DNA of 64,000 nt from NCBI RefSeq assembly GCF_009928685.1, contig NZ_WWEO01000042.1, positions 124,001 through 188,000 of the forward strand, in the 5' to 3' direction. Every line of letters starts with the position of its first letter. Within the stretch, counting starts at the first letter, position 1. This stretch comes from Mucilaginibacter agri. GTDB taxonomy: Bacteria; Bacteroidota; Bacteroidia; Sphingobacteriales; Sphingobacteriaceae. Shown here piece after piece: positions 40,825 to 50,218 of the stretch. The notes below the pieces were generated by a model that was given only the letters and a program-made list of their open reading frames with translations, ran no database searches and had not been told where the DNA came from. The position numbers and the translations under genes were made by a program.

Positions 40825-41802
40825 TTATTTTTGCATATCAGCAATGATTTCTTCTACAGATGCTGTTGCGTTGCCTACATGTTTTATCACAATTGCTGCG
40901 GCGTGGTTGGCCACTTCACTGGCTTCCTCAATTTCTAAACCTTGTGCAATAAAGTAGGCAATGGTTGCCAGCACCGTATCACCGGCTCCGGTTACATCAA
41001 ATACTTCAGTAGCTTTTACCGGGAGTAACTGATAGGCTAGTTCGCTTAAAATTACCATCCCTTCTTCGGATAAAGTAACGATCAAATAGTCGACGGCGGT
41101 TTCATCAAAAATGATCTTCGCTGCTTTTTGCAGATCTTCCAGGTTATGAATCTTTTCGGACTTTGCTGCTTCGGCCAATTCCTTACGGTTGGGTTTGATA
41201 ATAAATGAACCCTTGTATTTAGAGTAATCCAATCCCTTCGGATCAACAATTACCTTTTTGCCATCGGCTTTAGCAGCAGTAATTAAACTTTGCGTTAGCG
41301 ATGGGGTGAACAATCCTTTGTTGTAATCGGAAAACAAGACGATGTCGGCTTGCGCTATACTGTCTTTTAACGTTTCAGAAATCTGCTCTTCTAAATCAGC
41401 ATTAACCGGATTGGTAACTTCTCTATCAATACGTACCAGTTGGTGATTGCCGGCTAATACCCTCGTTTTAACGGTGGTGGGGCGGGTGTTATCTGTAATT
41501 ATCGCATGAGTATCGATCCCATCCCCCTGTAATATTGATAATAATTGTTCGCCATGCGTGTCATTACCAATAAGACCGCCAATAGTAACTTTAGCACCTA
41601 GTGCCAAAAGGTTTTTAGCAACATTAGCTGCACCGCCAAGGGTAACAGATTCGCGTTTCACGTTTACAATTGGTACCGGCGCCTCGGGCGAAAGCCGGGT
41701 AGCCTCGCCCCAGATATACTGGTCGATCATCAGATCACCAATTACCAATATGTTGGGCTGCTGCTGCTTTTGCCTTATGGTGTTAACTTTATCTAATAAC
41801 AT
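40825..41802 (-). CDS. rfaE1: D-glycero-beta-D-manno-heptose-7-phosphate kinase
   Basis: 325 residues of the PfkB family, matching the N-terminal domain of HldE. Starts near ILVIGDLMIDQYIWGEATRLSPEAPVPIV; catalytic base in DVTGAGDTVLATIA. Phosphorylates heptose-7-P to the 1,7-bisphosphate. It begins 25 bp after polX. Confidence 0.93.
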   Translation of the reverse strand: MLLDKVNTIRQKQQQPNILVIGDLMIDQYIWGEATRLSPEAPVPIVNVKRESVTLGGAANVAKNLLALGAKVTIGGLIGNDTHGEQLLSILQGDGIDTHAIITDNTRPTTVKTRVLAGNHQLVRIDREVTNPVNADLEEQISETLKDSIAQADIVLFSDYNKGLFTPSLTQSLITAAKADGKKVIVDPKGLDYSKYKGSFIIKPNRKELAEAAKSEKIHNLEDLQKAAKIIFDETAVDYLIVTLSEEGMVILSELAYQLLPVKATEVFDVTGAGDTVLATIAYFIAQGLEIEEASEVANHAAAIVIKHVGNATASVEEIIADMQK

Positions 41803-41827
41803 TGATATTTATTGAATACCGCTTAAA

Positions 41828-43498
41828 CTATGCTTTCGGCTTTTTATTATTAAAAATTTCTGTTATTTGCTGTAGGTTCATAGCATTTAAACATTGTTCA
41901 GCGCTTAAACCGCCTTTGCGGGCCACCAATACACCATATTTCATGTCGTGGAACCCTTCATTTCGGTGTGCATCGGGGTTAATGGATAGCATCACACCTT
42001 TATTAAGTGCATACGATTGCCAGCGCCAATCGAGATCTAACCTAAGTGGATTGGAGTTGATCTCGATAACTACATTATTTGCCGCACAAGCGTCAATTAC
42101 TTTTTTATAATCAATGTCGTACCCTTTACGGGTAAGCAATAGTCTGCCGGTGGGGTGCCCTAATATCGTAGTGTACGGATTTTCGATGGCTTTGATTAGG
42201 CGCTCGGTTGCCTTTTGTTCATCCATCTTAAGGTTGGAGTGAACTGAGGCAACAATAAAATCGAATGTTTTCAGGATCTCATCCTCATAATCCAAAGACC
42301 CATCATACAATATATCAGCTTCGATGCCTTTGAATATATGGAAGCCGTCTAACTTTTTATTGAGCTGATCTATTTCTTCGTGTTGCTGTAATACGCGTTC
42401 TATACTTAACCCCTTAGCGTAGAAAGCGCTTTTGCTATGATCACTGATACCCAAATACTCCAGTTTGAGTTGATCGCGACAATACAAGGCCATTTCCCCT
42501 AGCGTATTTACACCGTCGCTCCAGGTACTGTGATTATGGAGAGAACCTTTTAAGTCGCCTAAAGTGATGAGTTGTGGTTGTACAGGTCGATTTAAAATAT
42601 CTTTTCCTTCGCGTAGCTCAGGATGAATCCACGGCAGTCCAGCTTTTTCGTAAATGATTTCCTCGCTTTCGGGTTGAAGTATATCATCAACAATCCGGGC
42701 CAGTACGGCTTCAACATGTTCTTCGGTACCCGTTTGTACAAAAAGCTCTTTAAAGTATTTGTGTTTCGGAACGCAGATAAGTTCTACTAATAGGCCATTC
42801 TCCAACTCCCCATTCAGTCGGCAGTCGTCAACAACCAGATTCTTTAATAGATCTGAACCCTTGAGTGCATCAATGCCTATTTCTGCATCGCGCGTGCCAA
42901 TAACAATTGAGAGTTCGTTAATGATATCGTTGCGACGGCGGTACTGTCCCGAAAACTCGATCAGCGCACCCGGCATAAAAGCTTTGATCTGGTCCATCAG
43001 TTCTTCGGCCTCTGCCTCAACCTGCGCGTAAAGGAAGCTGCCATTGCTGGCCATGCGGAACTCTAATACCTTCCGAATTTCTTCCTGTGTTTTTAAACCG
43101 AAGCCTTTGGCTTCAATTAAACGGTTTTCGTTACAGGCGTATAGCAATTCACCAATATTTTCAATACCTAAGTCGTGCCATATTATGCCGATCTTTTTAG
43201 GGCCGATGCCTTTGATGCCCAGCATTTCTACAATGCCTTCTGGTGTTGCGGCCAATAGGTCGGTTAAGTCGGTTATGCTTCCATTTTCAAGTAGTTCTGC
43301 AATCTTAGCTGCCGTGCTTTTGCCCAGGCCATCTATCTTTTCCATTTCGGCTAAAGATTTACCAGCTATAGGAAAGGGCAGTTTATCAACTTTAAAAGCC
43401 GCATTGGCAATAGACTTAATCTTAAACGGATTTTCGTCATGCAATTCCATTAGTTGCGAAAGCAACCTAAGTGTACGCGCTATCGGTTTATTTTCCAT
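41828..43498 (-). CDS. polX: PolX-family DNA polymerase/PHP protein with altered polymerase active site
   Basis: 556 residues from the ATG at 43498 (MENKPIART). HhH motifs at about 57-70, 94-112 and 129-141, a Pol-beta-like domain to ~300 and a C-terminal PHP domain. PHP metal residues are complete: H321, H323, D328, H354, E393, H420, H448, D509, H511. In the polymerase site the normal GS...DIDLLV reads SGQYRRR then NELSIVI, so the two carboxylates become E195 and S197; the third (VDLRVV) is VELICV with E239. Suggests a protein working mainly as a PHP 3'-5' exonuclease or phosphatase. Upstream gene of the heptose cluster. Confidence 0.88.
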   Translation of the reverse strand: MENKPIARTLRLLSQLMELHDENPFKIKSIANAAFKVDKLPFPIAGKSLAEMEKIDGLGKSTAAKIAELLENGSITDLTDLLAATPEGIVEMLGIKGIGPKKIGIIWHDLGIENIGELLYACNENRLIEAKGFGLKTQEEIRKVLEFRMASNGSFLYAQVEAEAEELMDQIKAFMPGALIEFSGQYRRRNDIINELSIVIGTRDAEIGIDALKGSDLLKNLVVDDCRLNGELENGLLVELICVPKHKYFKELFVQTGTEEHVEAVLARIVDDILQPESEEIIYEKAGLPWIHPELREGKDILNRPVQPQLITLGDLKGSLHNHSTWSDGVNTLGEMALYCRDQLKLEYLGISDHSKSAFYAKGLSIERVLQQHEEIDQLNKKLDGFHIFKGIEADILYDGSLDYEDEILKTFDFIVASVHSNLKMDEQKATERLIKAIENPYTTILGHPTGRLLLTRKGYDIDYKKVIDACAANNVVIEINSNPLRLDLDWRWQSYALNKGVMLSINPDAHRNEGFHDMKYGVLVARKGGLSAEQCLNAMNLQQITEIFNNKKPKA

Positions 43499-43556
43499 AT
43501 TGGTTTGCCGTAAAAATACAAAAGCCACCCAAATGAGTGGCTATAGTTAATAATTA

Positions 43557-43594
43557 ATTATCGGCTGTTATTGTTTACGTTAACAGCCGATAAT
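43557..43594 (-). terminator. Strong hairpin after sppA without a T-run
   Basis: ATTATCGGCTGTTA (43557-43570) and its perfect complement (43581-43594), 10-nt loop, starting 10 bp after the sppA stop. Poor U-tract, so it may protect the 3' end rather than terminate. Confidence 0.55.
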
Positions 43595-43603
43595 GTAAAA
43601 TTG

Positions 43604-45373
43604 TTACTTTATGGTGATTACATAAGGCATACGGGCCTGCGGTGTACGCATCATATTTTGCAAACCCTTCACTTGCTCGTAGTACTTAAAGTTTTCGCCA
43701 AGCTCAGATTGTATCGCTCTTGTTTTCATTTCGGCACTAAAACCAGCGCCAAATTTATTGAAGATACTTTTTTGTTCGGGGTAGGTGACAACTTTATAGT
43801 CTGTTATTTTAGCTTTTCTGGCCGCAGACTCAATGGCGTCATTAATGTTCCCCAAACGGTCAACCAAACCTAACTTTAACGCTTGCGAACCTGTCCACAC
43901 GCGGCCTTGACCAATACTGTCTATATAAGACTGCGTTTTATGACGCCCTTCGGCTACGGCTTTAGTAAAATCGTCATAACCGTGATTGATCTGCGTTTGC
44001 AGTATGGCGCGTTCTTCTGGCGTAAGCGGGCGGCTGATATCGCCAAGATCAGCAAACTTGCCGGTCTTTACGCCGTCGAAGGTTACACCTAATTTATCGT
44101 TGAAGAATTTTTGCATATTAGGCAGAATAGCGAAAATACCTATCGAACCCGTAACAGTGTTTGGCTCGGCGATAATTGAGTCGGCTGCGCAAGCAATATA
44201 ATAGCCACCAGAAGCAGCATAATCGCCCATCGATACGATAACCGGCTTCACCTTGCGGGTAAGCACAATTTCGCGCCATATCACTGCCGATGCCAGTGAA
44301 CTACCGCCCGGTGAGTTTACACGCAGTACTACAGCTTTAACTTTATTGTCTAAACGTACTTTACGGATAGCTGCAGATACTTTGTCAGAACCGATGCTGT
44401 TATCATCACCATCACCACCGTTGATTTCGCCCGAAGCGTATATCATCGCAATACGTCTGTCTGATGATCCTTCATCGTCTTTTTTGTCGCTGGCAGCTTT
44501 GGTATAGTCGTCAATACTGATGCTATTCAGATCTTTATTATGTTTAACACCGGTACGGTCTTTCAAATCGTCCAATACTTCATCTTTATATTTAAGGCCG
44601 TCAACCAGTTTGTATTTTAAAGCGTCTTCCGGATACTGGATTTTAAGATTGCTGGCAATACTTTTTAATGAATCAACATTTAAATGGCGGCTATTGCTTA
44701 TACCTTGCAAAAAGTAATCATACAGCGAGCCCATATAAGAGGTAACCTGCTCGCGATTGGCATCGCTCATTTTGGTGAGCACAAAAGGCTCAACCGCGCT
44801 TTTGTAAGTGCCTACTTTAATAACCTGCACTTCTACCCCCAGTTTATCAAGCGTCCCTTTCAGAAAAGTAATTTGCGAACTAAAGCCGCTGAAATCGAAA
44901 ATGCCCTTTGGGTTGATATAGACTTTATCGGCAACAGATGCCAGGTAATAAAAACTTTGTGTATAGATCTCAGCATAGGCTACAATAAATTTGCCCGATT
45001 TCTTGAAATCGATCAGCGCTTTGCGAATCTCTTCTGTAGTAGCCTGGCCCGAAAGCATGTAGCTTTGACTTAGATAAATACCTTTAATGTTATCGTCTGT
45101 CTTGGCCTTTTTAATATTGGCCAGAATATCATTTAAGCCGATGGTTTTATCGGTATCAAAACCTAAAAAGCTTAAACCGGCAAGCGGGTTATTAGGGGTG
45201 CGCTCTGTAATAGGGTGATCGATAGCAATACTTAGCACAGAGTTTGACTCCACTGTTTCGCTTTTATCACCGCTGGCCGAGGCCACAATACCTATCAGAA
45301 CGAAGATCAGAATAATTGTTGCAAAAATTAGTCCGACGATGGTGGCTAATACAAATTTGAAAAATTGTTTCAT
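43604..45373 (-). CDS. sppA: Signal peptide peptidase SppA, 67-kDa type
   Basis: 589 residues, the long (two-repeat) form. N-terminal anchor FVLATIVGLIFATIILIFVLI; two S49 domains, the first with KKSGKFIVAYAEIYTQSFYYLASVADK (containing the catalytic Lys region) and the second with VNSPGGSSLAS and the serine loop MGDYAASGGYYIACAADSI. Degrades remnant signal peptides in the inner membrane. Divergent from folK with 87 bp between. Confidence 0.93.
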   Translation of the reverse strand: MKQFFKFVLATIVGLIFATIILIFVLIGIVASASGDKSETVESNSVLSIAIDHPITERTPNNPLAGLSFLGFDTDKTIGLNDILANIKKAKTDDNIKGIYLSQSYMLSGQATTEEIRKALIDFKKSGKFIVAYAEIYTQSFYYLASVADKVYINPKGIFDFSGFSSQITFLKGTLDKLGVEVQVIKVGTYKSAVEPFVLTKMSDANREQVTSYMGSLYDYFLQGISNSRHLNVDSLKSIASNLKIQYPEDALKYKLVDGLKYKDEVLDDLKDRTGVKHNKDLNSISIDDYTKAASDKKDDEGSSDRRIAMIYASGEINGGDGDDNSIGSDKVSAAIRKVRLDNKVKAVVLRVNSPGGSSLASAVIWREIVLTRKVKPVIVSMGDYAASGGYYIACAADSIIAEPNTVTGSIGIFAILPNMQKFFNDKLGVTFDGVKTGKFADLGDISRPLTPEERAILQTQINHGYDDFTKAVAEGRHKTQSYIDSIGQGRVWTGSQALKLGLVDRLGNINDAIESAARKAKITDYKVVTYPEQKSIFNKFGAGFSAEMKTRAIQSELGENFKYYEQVKGLQNMMRTPQARMPYVITIK

Positions 45374-45400
45374 TAAGTGGTATAAATCTTTTTATCTATG

Positions 45401-45408
45401 CAAACTTA
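45401..45408 (-). promoter_or_regulatory. Putative -7 element for sppA
   Basis: TAAGTTTG on the minus strand, a perfect TAnnTTTG 27 bp before the start codon; no clear -33. Confidence 0.35.
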
Positions 45409-45460
45409 GCAAATAAGCTATGTTAATGTTTAGAACCCGTTATATAATATTTGTTACAAC

Positions 45461-45940
45461 ATGATTAAGGTTTTTTTGTTATTGGGAAGTAACCTGGGCG
45501 ATAGGCAACTTTTTCTGAAACAGGCCATTAACGGCATAAAAAATATTGCTGATGTGGTAAAAGTATCGTCGATATATGAAACCGAAGCGTGGGGAAAGGA
45601 GGGAGAGCCTGATTATTTAAATCAGGTAGTGATAGTAAAAACGGATATGTTGCCAAGGGCGATGCTAAAAAAAATACTCGACCTCGAACTTTCTTTGGGT
45701 AGGCAGCGGAATGAGAAGTGGGGATCGCGTACCATCGATATCGATATTTTGTTTTACGGCGAAATGGAGATCAATGACGACCCTGACCTAACTGTGCCTC
45801 ATCCGAGATTGCATGAAAGAAGATTTACTTTAGAACCTTTAGCAGAATTGGCCCCTGATTTTGTGCACCCTTTATTAAAAAAGACTATCTTACAATTGAA
45901 AAGTGAGCTTACCGATAGCTTGATTGTGAAAAAGTTATAA
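45461..45940 (+). CDS. folK: Hydroxymethyldihydropterin pyrophosphokinase
   Basis: 159 residues. LLLGSNLGDRQLFLKQAI at the N-terminus, YETEAWGKEGEPDYLNQVV, and the HPPK signature RNEKWGSRTIDIDILFYGE with VPHPRLHERRF. Transfers pyrophosphate from ATP in folate synthesis, the pathway that supplies FolA/ThyA. Followed after 29 bp by the Hpt gene on the same strand. Confidence 0.96.
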   Translation: MIKVFLLLGSNLGDRQLFLKQAINGIKNIADVVKVSSIYETEAWGKEGEPDYLNQVVIVKTDMLPRAMLKKILDLELSLGRQRNEKWGSRTIDIDILFYGEMEINDDPDLTVPHPRLHERRFTLEPLAELAPDFVHPLLKKTILQLKSELTDSLIVKKL

Positions 45941-45969
45941 CTTTGAATATAATACTAATAATACCTCTT

Positions 45970-46338
45970 ATGGCTGATAACCAAGACCTTGATCTGACCT
46001 TTTTATACGAGATAGCCGACGGCAGTAATGAGTTTATCGTGGAGTCGATAGATATGTTTATGCAACAATCACCTGAATTACTGCACCTTATAGATACTGC
46101 TATTACTGCAAACGATTGGCCGGCCGCCGCTGCTTCTGCTCATAAATTAAAACCTAATCTGGGTTTCTTCGGCATGCTGGAGAGCCAGACTGCTATGCAA
46201 GAAATAGAGCACCTGGCAAAAACCGGTGCACCCGATGTGCACCTGATTACCACTAAGTTTAACGAAGTAAGAAGCGTAATTACAGGTAACCTGCGTAAAC
46301 TTCAACAAATAAAAACAGAGGCCGCAGCGCAGCTTTAA
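45970..46338 (+). CDS. Stand-alone Hpt (histidine phosphotransfer) protein
   Basis: 122 residues from ATG 45970; an in-frame TTG upstream adds a non-family stretch. Helical bundle with phosphorylatable His58 in SAHKLKPNLGFFGM, the Hpt signature. It lacks catalytic or DNA-binding domains and relays phosphate between hybrid kinases and response regulators. No kinase is adjacent; the hybrid kinase at 61241-62779, which lacks its own Hpt, is a possible partner. Its stop overlaps that of purS by 4 bp. Confidence 0.88.
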   Translation: MADNQDLDLTFLYEIADGSNEFIVESIDMFMQQSPELLHLIDTAITANDWPAAAASAHKLKPNLGFFGMLESQTAMQEIEHLAKTGAPDVHLITTKFNEVRSVITGNLRKLQQIKTEAAAQL

Positions 46339-46589
46339 ACAGCTTTTATTTCAAAAGTGTAACTTTCCATAATAAGGTTAGCTAACAGGCTTTTGCAGGC
46401 TTGTTCAACCTTAGCATGGGCTACCTCTGCACTTTCTGCATGGATCTCTAAAGAGATATGTTTACCGATACGGATATTATCGATTTCGGCCAAACCCAGG
46501 TTTTTCATACTTCCTGAAACTGCTTTTCCTTGTGGATCAAGAATTTCTTTTTTTGGCATTACGTCTATTTCGGCCTGGAATTTTGTCAT
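46335..46589 (-). CDS. purS: Phosphoribosylformylglycinamidine synthase subunit PurS
   Basis: 84 residues matching PurS over its full length: FQAEIDVMPKKEILDPQGKAVSGSM, IDNIRIGKHISLEI, and a terminal SLLANLIMESYTFEI. PurS dimers bridge PurL and PurQ in purine synthesis. purL and purQ are not adjacent. Its start overlaps the pssA stop by 4 bp. Confidence 0.9.
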   Translation of the reverse strand: MTKFQAEIDVMPKKEILDPQGKAVSGSMKNLGLAEIDNIRIGKHISLEIHAESAEVAHAKVEQACKSLLANLIMESYTFEIKAV

Positions 46590-47299
46590 TTGGCTATTCT
46601 TCTGAATTGGATTACTGATAGGGCGATATACATAAGTATAACGACCGGAACTGCGGCAAATTTAAAAAATAGAATCAAAATAGCCGAGAATAATAGCAGT
46701 AAATACCTGAATATATTTGTGTTGAAATCGCGGTTCTTAAACTTAAGCGACATAAGCGGCATTTCTGCTACCAGTAAAGCACACATTATCAATACAAAGC
46801 ACGATAAAAAGTATGGATTGAGGATATAGTCTGTAAAGAATGAATTATGCTCACGCAGTATTAAAGGGAATGATGCAATGAGTATTGCATTGGCTGGAGT
46901 GGGTAAACCTATAAAGTTTTCTGCCTGACGGGTATCAATATTGAATTTAGCTAACCTTAACGCCGAAAATACCGGCAGTAAGAAAGCAATAAAATTAAGT
47001 ATACTGCTAACGTGGTCTATCTGCGGAGCCTGTAAGAAAAGCTCATACAGTATTACAGAAGGCAAAACACCAAAGCTAACCATATCGGCCAACGAATCCA
47101 GATCTTTGCCTATGCCCGAAAATGATTGTAGTACACGGGAGGCTAGTCCGTCGAAAAAGTCAAATATAGCGGCCAAAAATATACAATAGGAGGCAACCAC
47201 CAGGTTGTCCTGAAACGCAAATACTATGCCTACGCACCCACAAAACAAATTAGCGCAGGTAATTGCGTTAGGTAAGTGCTTTTTTACTCGTCTCTTCAT
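46586..47299 (-). CDS. pssA: CDP-diacylglycerol-serine O-phosphatidyltransferase
   Basis: 237 residues, about seven membrane helices. CDP-alcohol phosphotransferase motif DGLASRVLQSFSGIGKDLDSLAD carries the three metal-binding Asp residues, followed by MVSFGVLPSVILY. Makes phosphatidylserine, precursor of phosphatidylethanolamine. It follows rho after about 80 bp and overlaps purS. Confidence 0.93.
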   Translation of the reverse strand: MKRRVKKHLPNAITCANLFCGCVGIVFAFQDNLVVASYCIFLAAIFDFFDGLASRVLQSFSGIGKDLDSLADMVSFGVLPSVILYELFLQAPQIDHVSSILNFIAFLLPVFSALRLAKFNIDTRQAENFIGLPTPANAILIASFPLILREHNSFFTDYILNPYFLSCFVLIMCALLVAEMPLMSLKFKNRDFNTNIFRYLLLLFSAILILFFKFAAVPVVILMYIALSVIQFRRIAK

Positions 47300-47324
47300 C
47301 CGATTGTAAATATAGCAACCTATT

Positions 47325-47376
47325 ATTAAGGTTTTATGAACTTAAGTGTTTTAATCTTAGTTCATAAAACCTTAAT
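47325..47376 (-). terminator. Long hairpin directly after rho
   Basis: ATTAAGGTTTTATGAAC pairs perfectly with GTTCATAAAACCTTAAT, with a further short stem inside. It begins 4 bp after the rho stop. The T-run is on the plus-strand side, so on rho mRNA there is no U-tract; termination is uncertain. Confidence 0.5.
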
Positions 47377-47380
47377 TTTT

Positions 47381-49060
47381 TTACGAATTCATTGAAATAA
47401 GGAATTCTTCGTTGGTTTTGGTGCCACGGATCTGCGCTTGTAAGAACTCCATAGATTCTTGAGAGTTCATGTCCGCCAGGTGGTTACGTAATATCCAGAT
47501 GCGTTGAAGGGTCTCGCGATCCAATAATAAATCGTCGCGACGGGTGCTCGATGCGGTAAGATCAATAGCAGGGAATATACGTTTGTTAGATAATTTACGG
47601 TCTAACTGAAGCTCCATGTTACCGGTTCCTTTAAATTCTTCAAAGATAACCTCATCCATTTTAGAGCCGGTTTCTGTAAGCGCCGTAGCGATAATGGTTA
47701 ACGAACCGCCATCCTCAATGTTACGGGCCGCTCCAAAAAAGCGTTTAGGCTTGTGTAACGCATTGGCATCAACACCACCCGATAATATTTTACCAGATGC
47801 AGGGGCTACTGTATTGTAGGCACGTGCCAAACGGGTAATTGAATCCAATAGGATAACCACATCGTGTCCGCACTCTACCATACGTTTTGCTTTCTCCAAC
47901 ACAATGTTGGCAATTTTTACGTGGCGTTCTGCAGGTTCGTCAAATGTTGATGAGATAACCTCAGCACGTACACTGCGCGCCATATCAGTCACCTCCTCTG
48001 GGCGCTCGTCTATTAGCAGGATGATTAGGTATACCTCGGGGTGGTTTTTAGCAATTGCATTGGCCACATCCTTTAATAACATGGTTTTACCTGTTTTAGG
48101 TTGAGCCACAATTAAACCACGCTGTCCTTTACCGATAGGTGAGAACAGGTCCATAATACGGGTTGATTGATTTCCCGGGTCAGTAAACAGGTTTAATCTT
48201 TCTTGCGGGAAAAGCGGCGTTAAGTGATCGAAAGGAACACGGTCGCGCACTTCAGCAGGTATACGGCCGTTAATGGCTTCTACACGTACTAATGGAAAAT
48301 ATTTTTCGCCTTCTTTTGGAGGACGGATGCTTCCGCGAACGGTATCACCTGTTTTTAAGCCAAACAATTTAATCTGCGACTGTGAAACGTAAATATCATC
48401 CGGAGATGTTAAATAGTTATAATCTGACGAACGTAAAAAGCCATAACCATCTGGCATGATCTCCAATACACCTTCGTTTACGATAACATTATCAAAATCA
48501 AGATTTATTGCAGGTTCCTGCTGTTTTGACTGATTGTTGTTGCCACCGTTTCCGTTACCGGTATTGCCATTGTTGGCAAAACGTTGTTGTTTTTCGAAAC
48601 GTGGCTGGCGTACTTCGGGTGCAACAGGTGCATCAGTTTTAGGCGTAAATTCACGTTCGATGGTATCTTCTGTAGCTTTAGGCGCAGCTGTTGTTACAAC
48701 AGTTCTTTGTCTTTTAGGGGCTTCAGGCGCAGGTTCGCCATCAAACAAGGTTGATTCTACCGCTGTGTTGTCCTGATTTTCTTTTTTTGTTTTAACACTG
48801 CGTGCTCTTTTGCTGCGCGGTTTATCGTCATCGCCTTCTGCATCGGCAGAGGTTACGTCTGTATCTTTAGTAATTTCTGCATAATTATCAGATAGCGCAC
48901 TCTGCTGGGCGCGTGCTTGCTCTATGAGCGCATTTTGCTCGCTTATGCGGACAATAAGCTGAGGCTTACGTAGTTCGTCAGCTTCGGCAATGCCCATACT
49001 TTTAGCTATCTGGCGTAACTCAGACACGAGTTTGTCATTCAATTCAATTGTATCCGACAT
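47381..49060 (-). CDS. rho: Transcription termination factor Rho with disordered insertion
   Basis: 559 residues against ~420 in E. coli. N-terminal Rho_N helices (1-50), then about 130 residues (55-185) rich in charged residues, Pro, Asn and Gly, including a run of N/G ([13 protein letters not shown]). The rest is canonical: cold-shock RNA-binding PDGYGFLRS near 203, Walker [16 protein letters not shown], Walker [17 protein letters not shown], and Q/R-loops. Hexameric RNA helicase ending transcription. A Bacteroides Rho insertion of this kind has been reported to drive phase separation. Confidence 0.96.
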   Translation of the reverse strand: MSDTIELNDKLVSELRQIAKSMGIAEADELRKPQLIVRISEQNALIEQARAQQSALSDNYAEITKDTDVTSADAEGDDDKPRSKRARSVKTKKENQDNTAVESTLFDGEPAPEAPKRQRTVVTTAAPKATEDTIEREFTPKTDAPVAPEVRQPRFEKQQRFANNGNTGNGNGGNNNQSKQQEPAINLDFDNVIVNEGVLEIMPDGYGFLRSSDYNYLTSPDDIYVSQSQIKLFGLKTGDTVRGSIRPPKEGEKYFPLVRVEAINGRIPAEVRDRVPFDHLTPLFPQERLNLFTDPGNQSTRIMDLFSPIGKGQRGLIVAQPKTGKTMLLKDVANAIAKNHPEVYLIILLIDERPEEVTDMARSVRAEVISSTFDEPAERHVKIANIVLEKAKRMVECGHDVVILLDSITRLARAYNTVAPASGKILSGGVDANALHKPKRFFGAARNIEDGGSLTIIATALTETGSKMDEVIFEEFKGTGNMELQLDRKLSNKRIFPAIDLTASSTRRDDLLLDRETLQRIWILRNHLADMNSQESMEFLQAQIRGTKTNEEFLISMNS

Positions 49061-49330
49061 GGGAGGAATTATAGTTCAAAAAGGAATTTTAAATTAAGAA
49101 GTTCGCCTGCAATCTGCCTAGCAAAAACCAAGTGTTCGTATTATTGTAAATCTGTATAAACTGGGATATTGATCGTTTCTCAGATACAAGAAAACTTTGT
49201 CAGGAAAACAATGCAATTGTACTATTAATATTATTTATTTCAAAATTTTTGAAAAATATATACATTCAGACAACACTTCCGGTTATTTTTAGTTTTTTTG
49301 ATCTCTGAAAAAACATAAATTCTTCTCTGC

Positions 49331-50164
49331 ATGCTGTCCAGATCGCAACTTATAGAACAGATTAAACGAAAAAAAACGTTTTTATGTATCGGCCTCGATC
49401 CTGATGTTGAAAAAATTCCAGCTTTTCTACGTGATCACGCTGACCCGGTGTTAGAATTTAATAAACGCATCATCGACGCAACAAAGGATCTATGTGTGGC
49501 CTATAAGCCAAATTCGGCGTTTTACGAGAGCAGAGGCATAAAAGGGTTGCAAAGTTTAATAAGCACTTATAATTATTTGCCTAAGGATTGTTTAAGCATT
49601 ATCGATGCCAAAAGAGGTGATATAGGTAATACATCAGATCAGTATGCGCAGGCATTTTTTAATGAAGAAGCATCTGGAATGGGGTTCGATGCTATTACCG
49701 TTACGCCTTATATGGGTAACGACAGCGTAACGCCCTACCTTAAATACGAGGGTAAATGGGTAATTATTTTAGCGCTTACCTCGTCGGCAGGCAGTAAGGA
49801 TTTTCAATATTTGCCAACAGAAGGCGGTCATTTATACGAAGCGGTGATCCAAAAAGCCAATACCTGGGCCAGTGCCGACCGTTTAATGTACGTTGTAGGT
49901 GCCACCAAAAGGGAAGAATTTACCAATATCCGCAAATTTGCGCCTGATAACTTTTTGCTGGTACCCGGCGTAGGCGCACAGGGTGGCAGCCTGGAAGACG
50001 TATGTAAATATGGGATGACCAAAGATTGTGGCCTGTTAGTTAACTCATCGCGCGGTATCATTTACGCCTCTAATGGTGAAGATTTTGCAGAAGCTGCCCG
50101 TGCCGAAGCTTTGAAGCTGCAACAACAAATGCAGGCAGAGCTTGAGAAAGCGGAAGTTATTTAG
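49331..50164 (+). CDS. pyrF: Orotidine-5'-phosphate decarboxylase (type 2)
   Basis: 277 residues, the longer group-2 enzyme. [15 protein letters not shown], substrate Lys in [10 protein letters not shown], catalytic [15 protein letters not shown], phosphate-binding [10 protein letters not shown] and [10 protein letters not shown]. Makes UMP, which PyrG later converts toward CTP. Divergent from rho with 270 bp of AT-rich DNA between, in which I see no gene or clear motif. Confidence 0.95.
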   Translation: MLSRSQLIEQIKRKKTFLCIGLDPDVEKIPAFLRDHADPVLEFNKRIIDATKDLCVAYKPNSAFYESRGIKGLQSLISTYNYLPKDCLSIIDAKRGDIGNTSDQYAQAFFNEEASGMGFDAITVTPYMGNDSVTPYLKYEGKWVIILALTSSAGSKDFQYLPTEGGHLYEAVIQKANTWASADRLMYVVGATKREEFTNIRKFAPDNFLLVPGVGAQGGSLEDVCKYGMTKDCGLLVNSSRGIIYASNGEDFAEAARAEALKLQQQMQAELEKAEVI

Positions 50165-50178
50165 TTGCAGGTTTTAAG

Positions 50179-50214
50179 TAGCAATCCTTTACATACGCCA
50201 TTGCGAGGAACGAA
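50179..50214. repeat. Partial REP-like element
   Basis: GCAATCC (50181-50187) and CATTGCGAGGAACGAA (50199-50214) match the ends of the elements at 18558 and 26861 but with the middle missing. It lies between pyrF and the CDF stop. Confidence 0.5.
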
Positions 50215-50218
50215 TAGT

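Noticed and set aside
43044..43550. 168-codon plus-strand frame opposite polX
   Set aside because: Antisense to conserved polX motifs, composition typical of a shadow frame.
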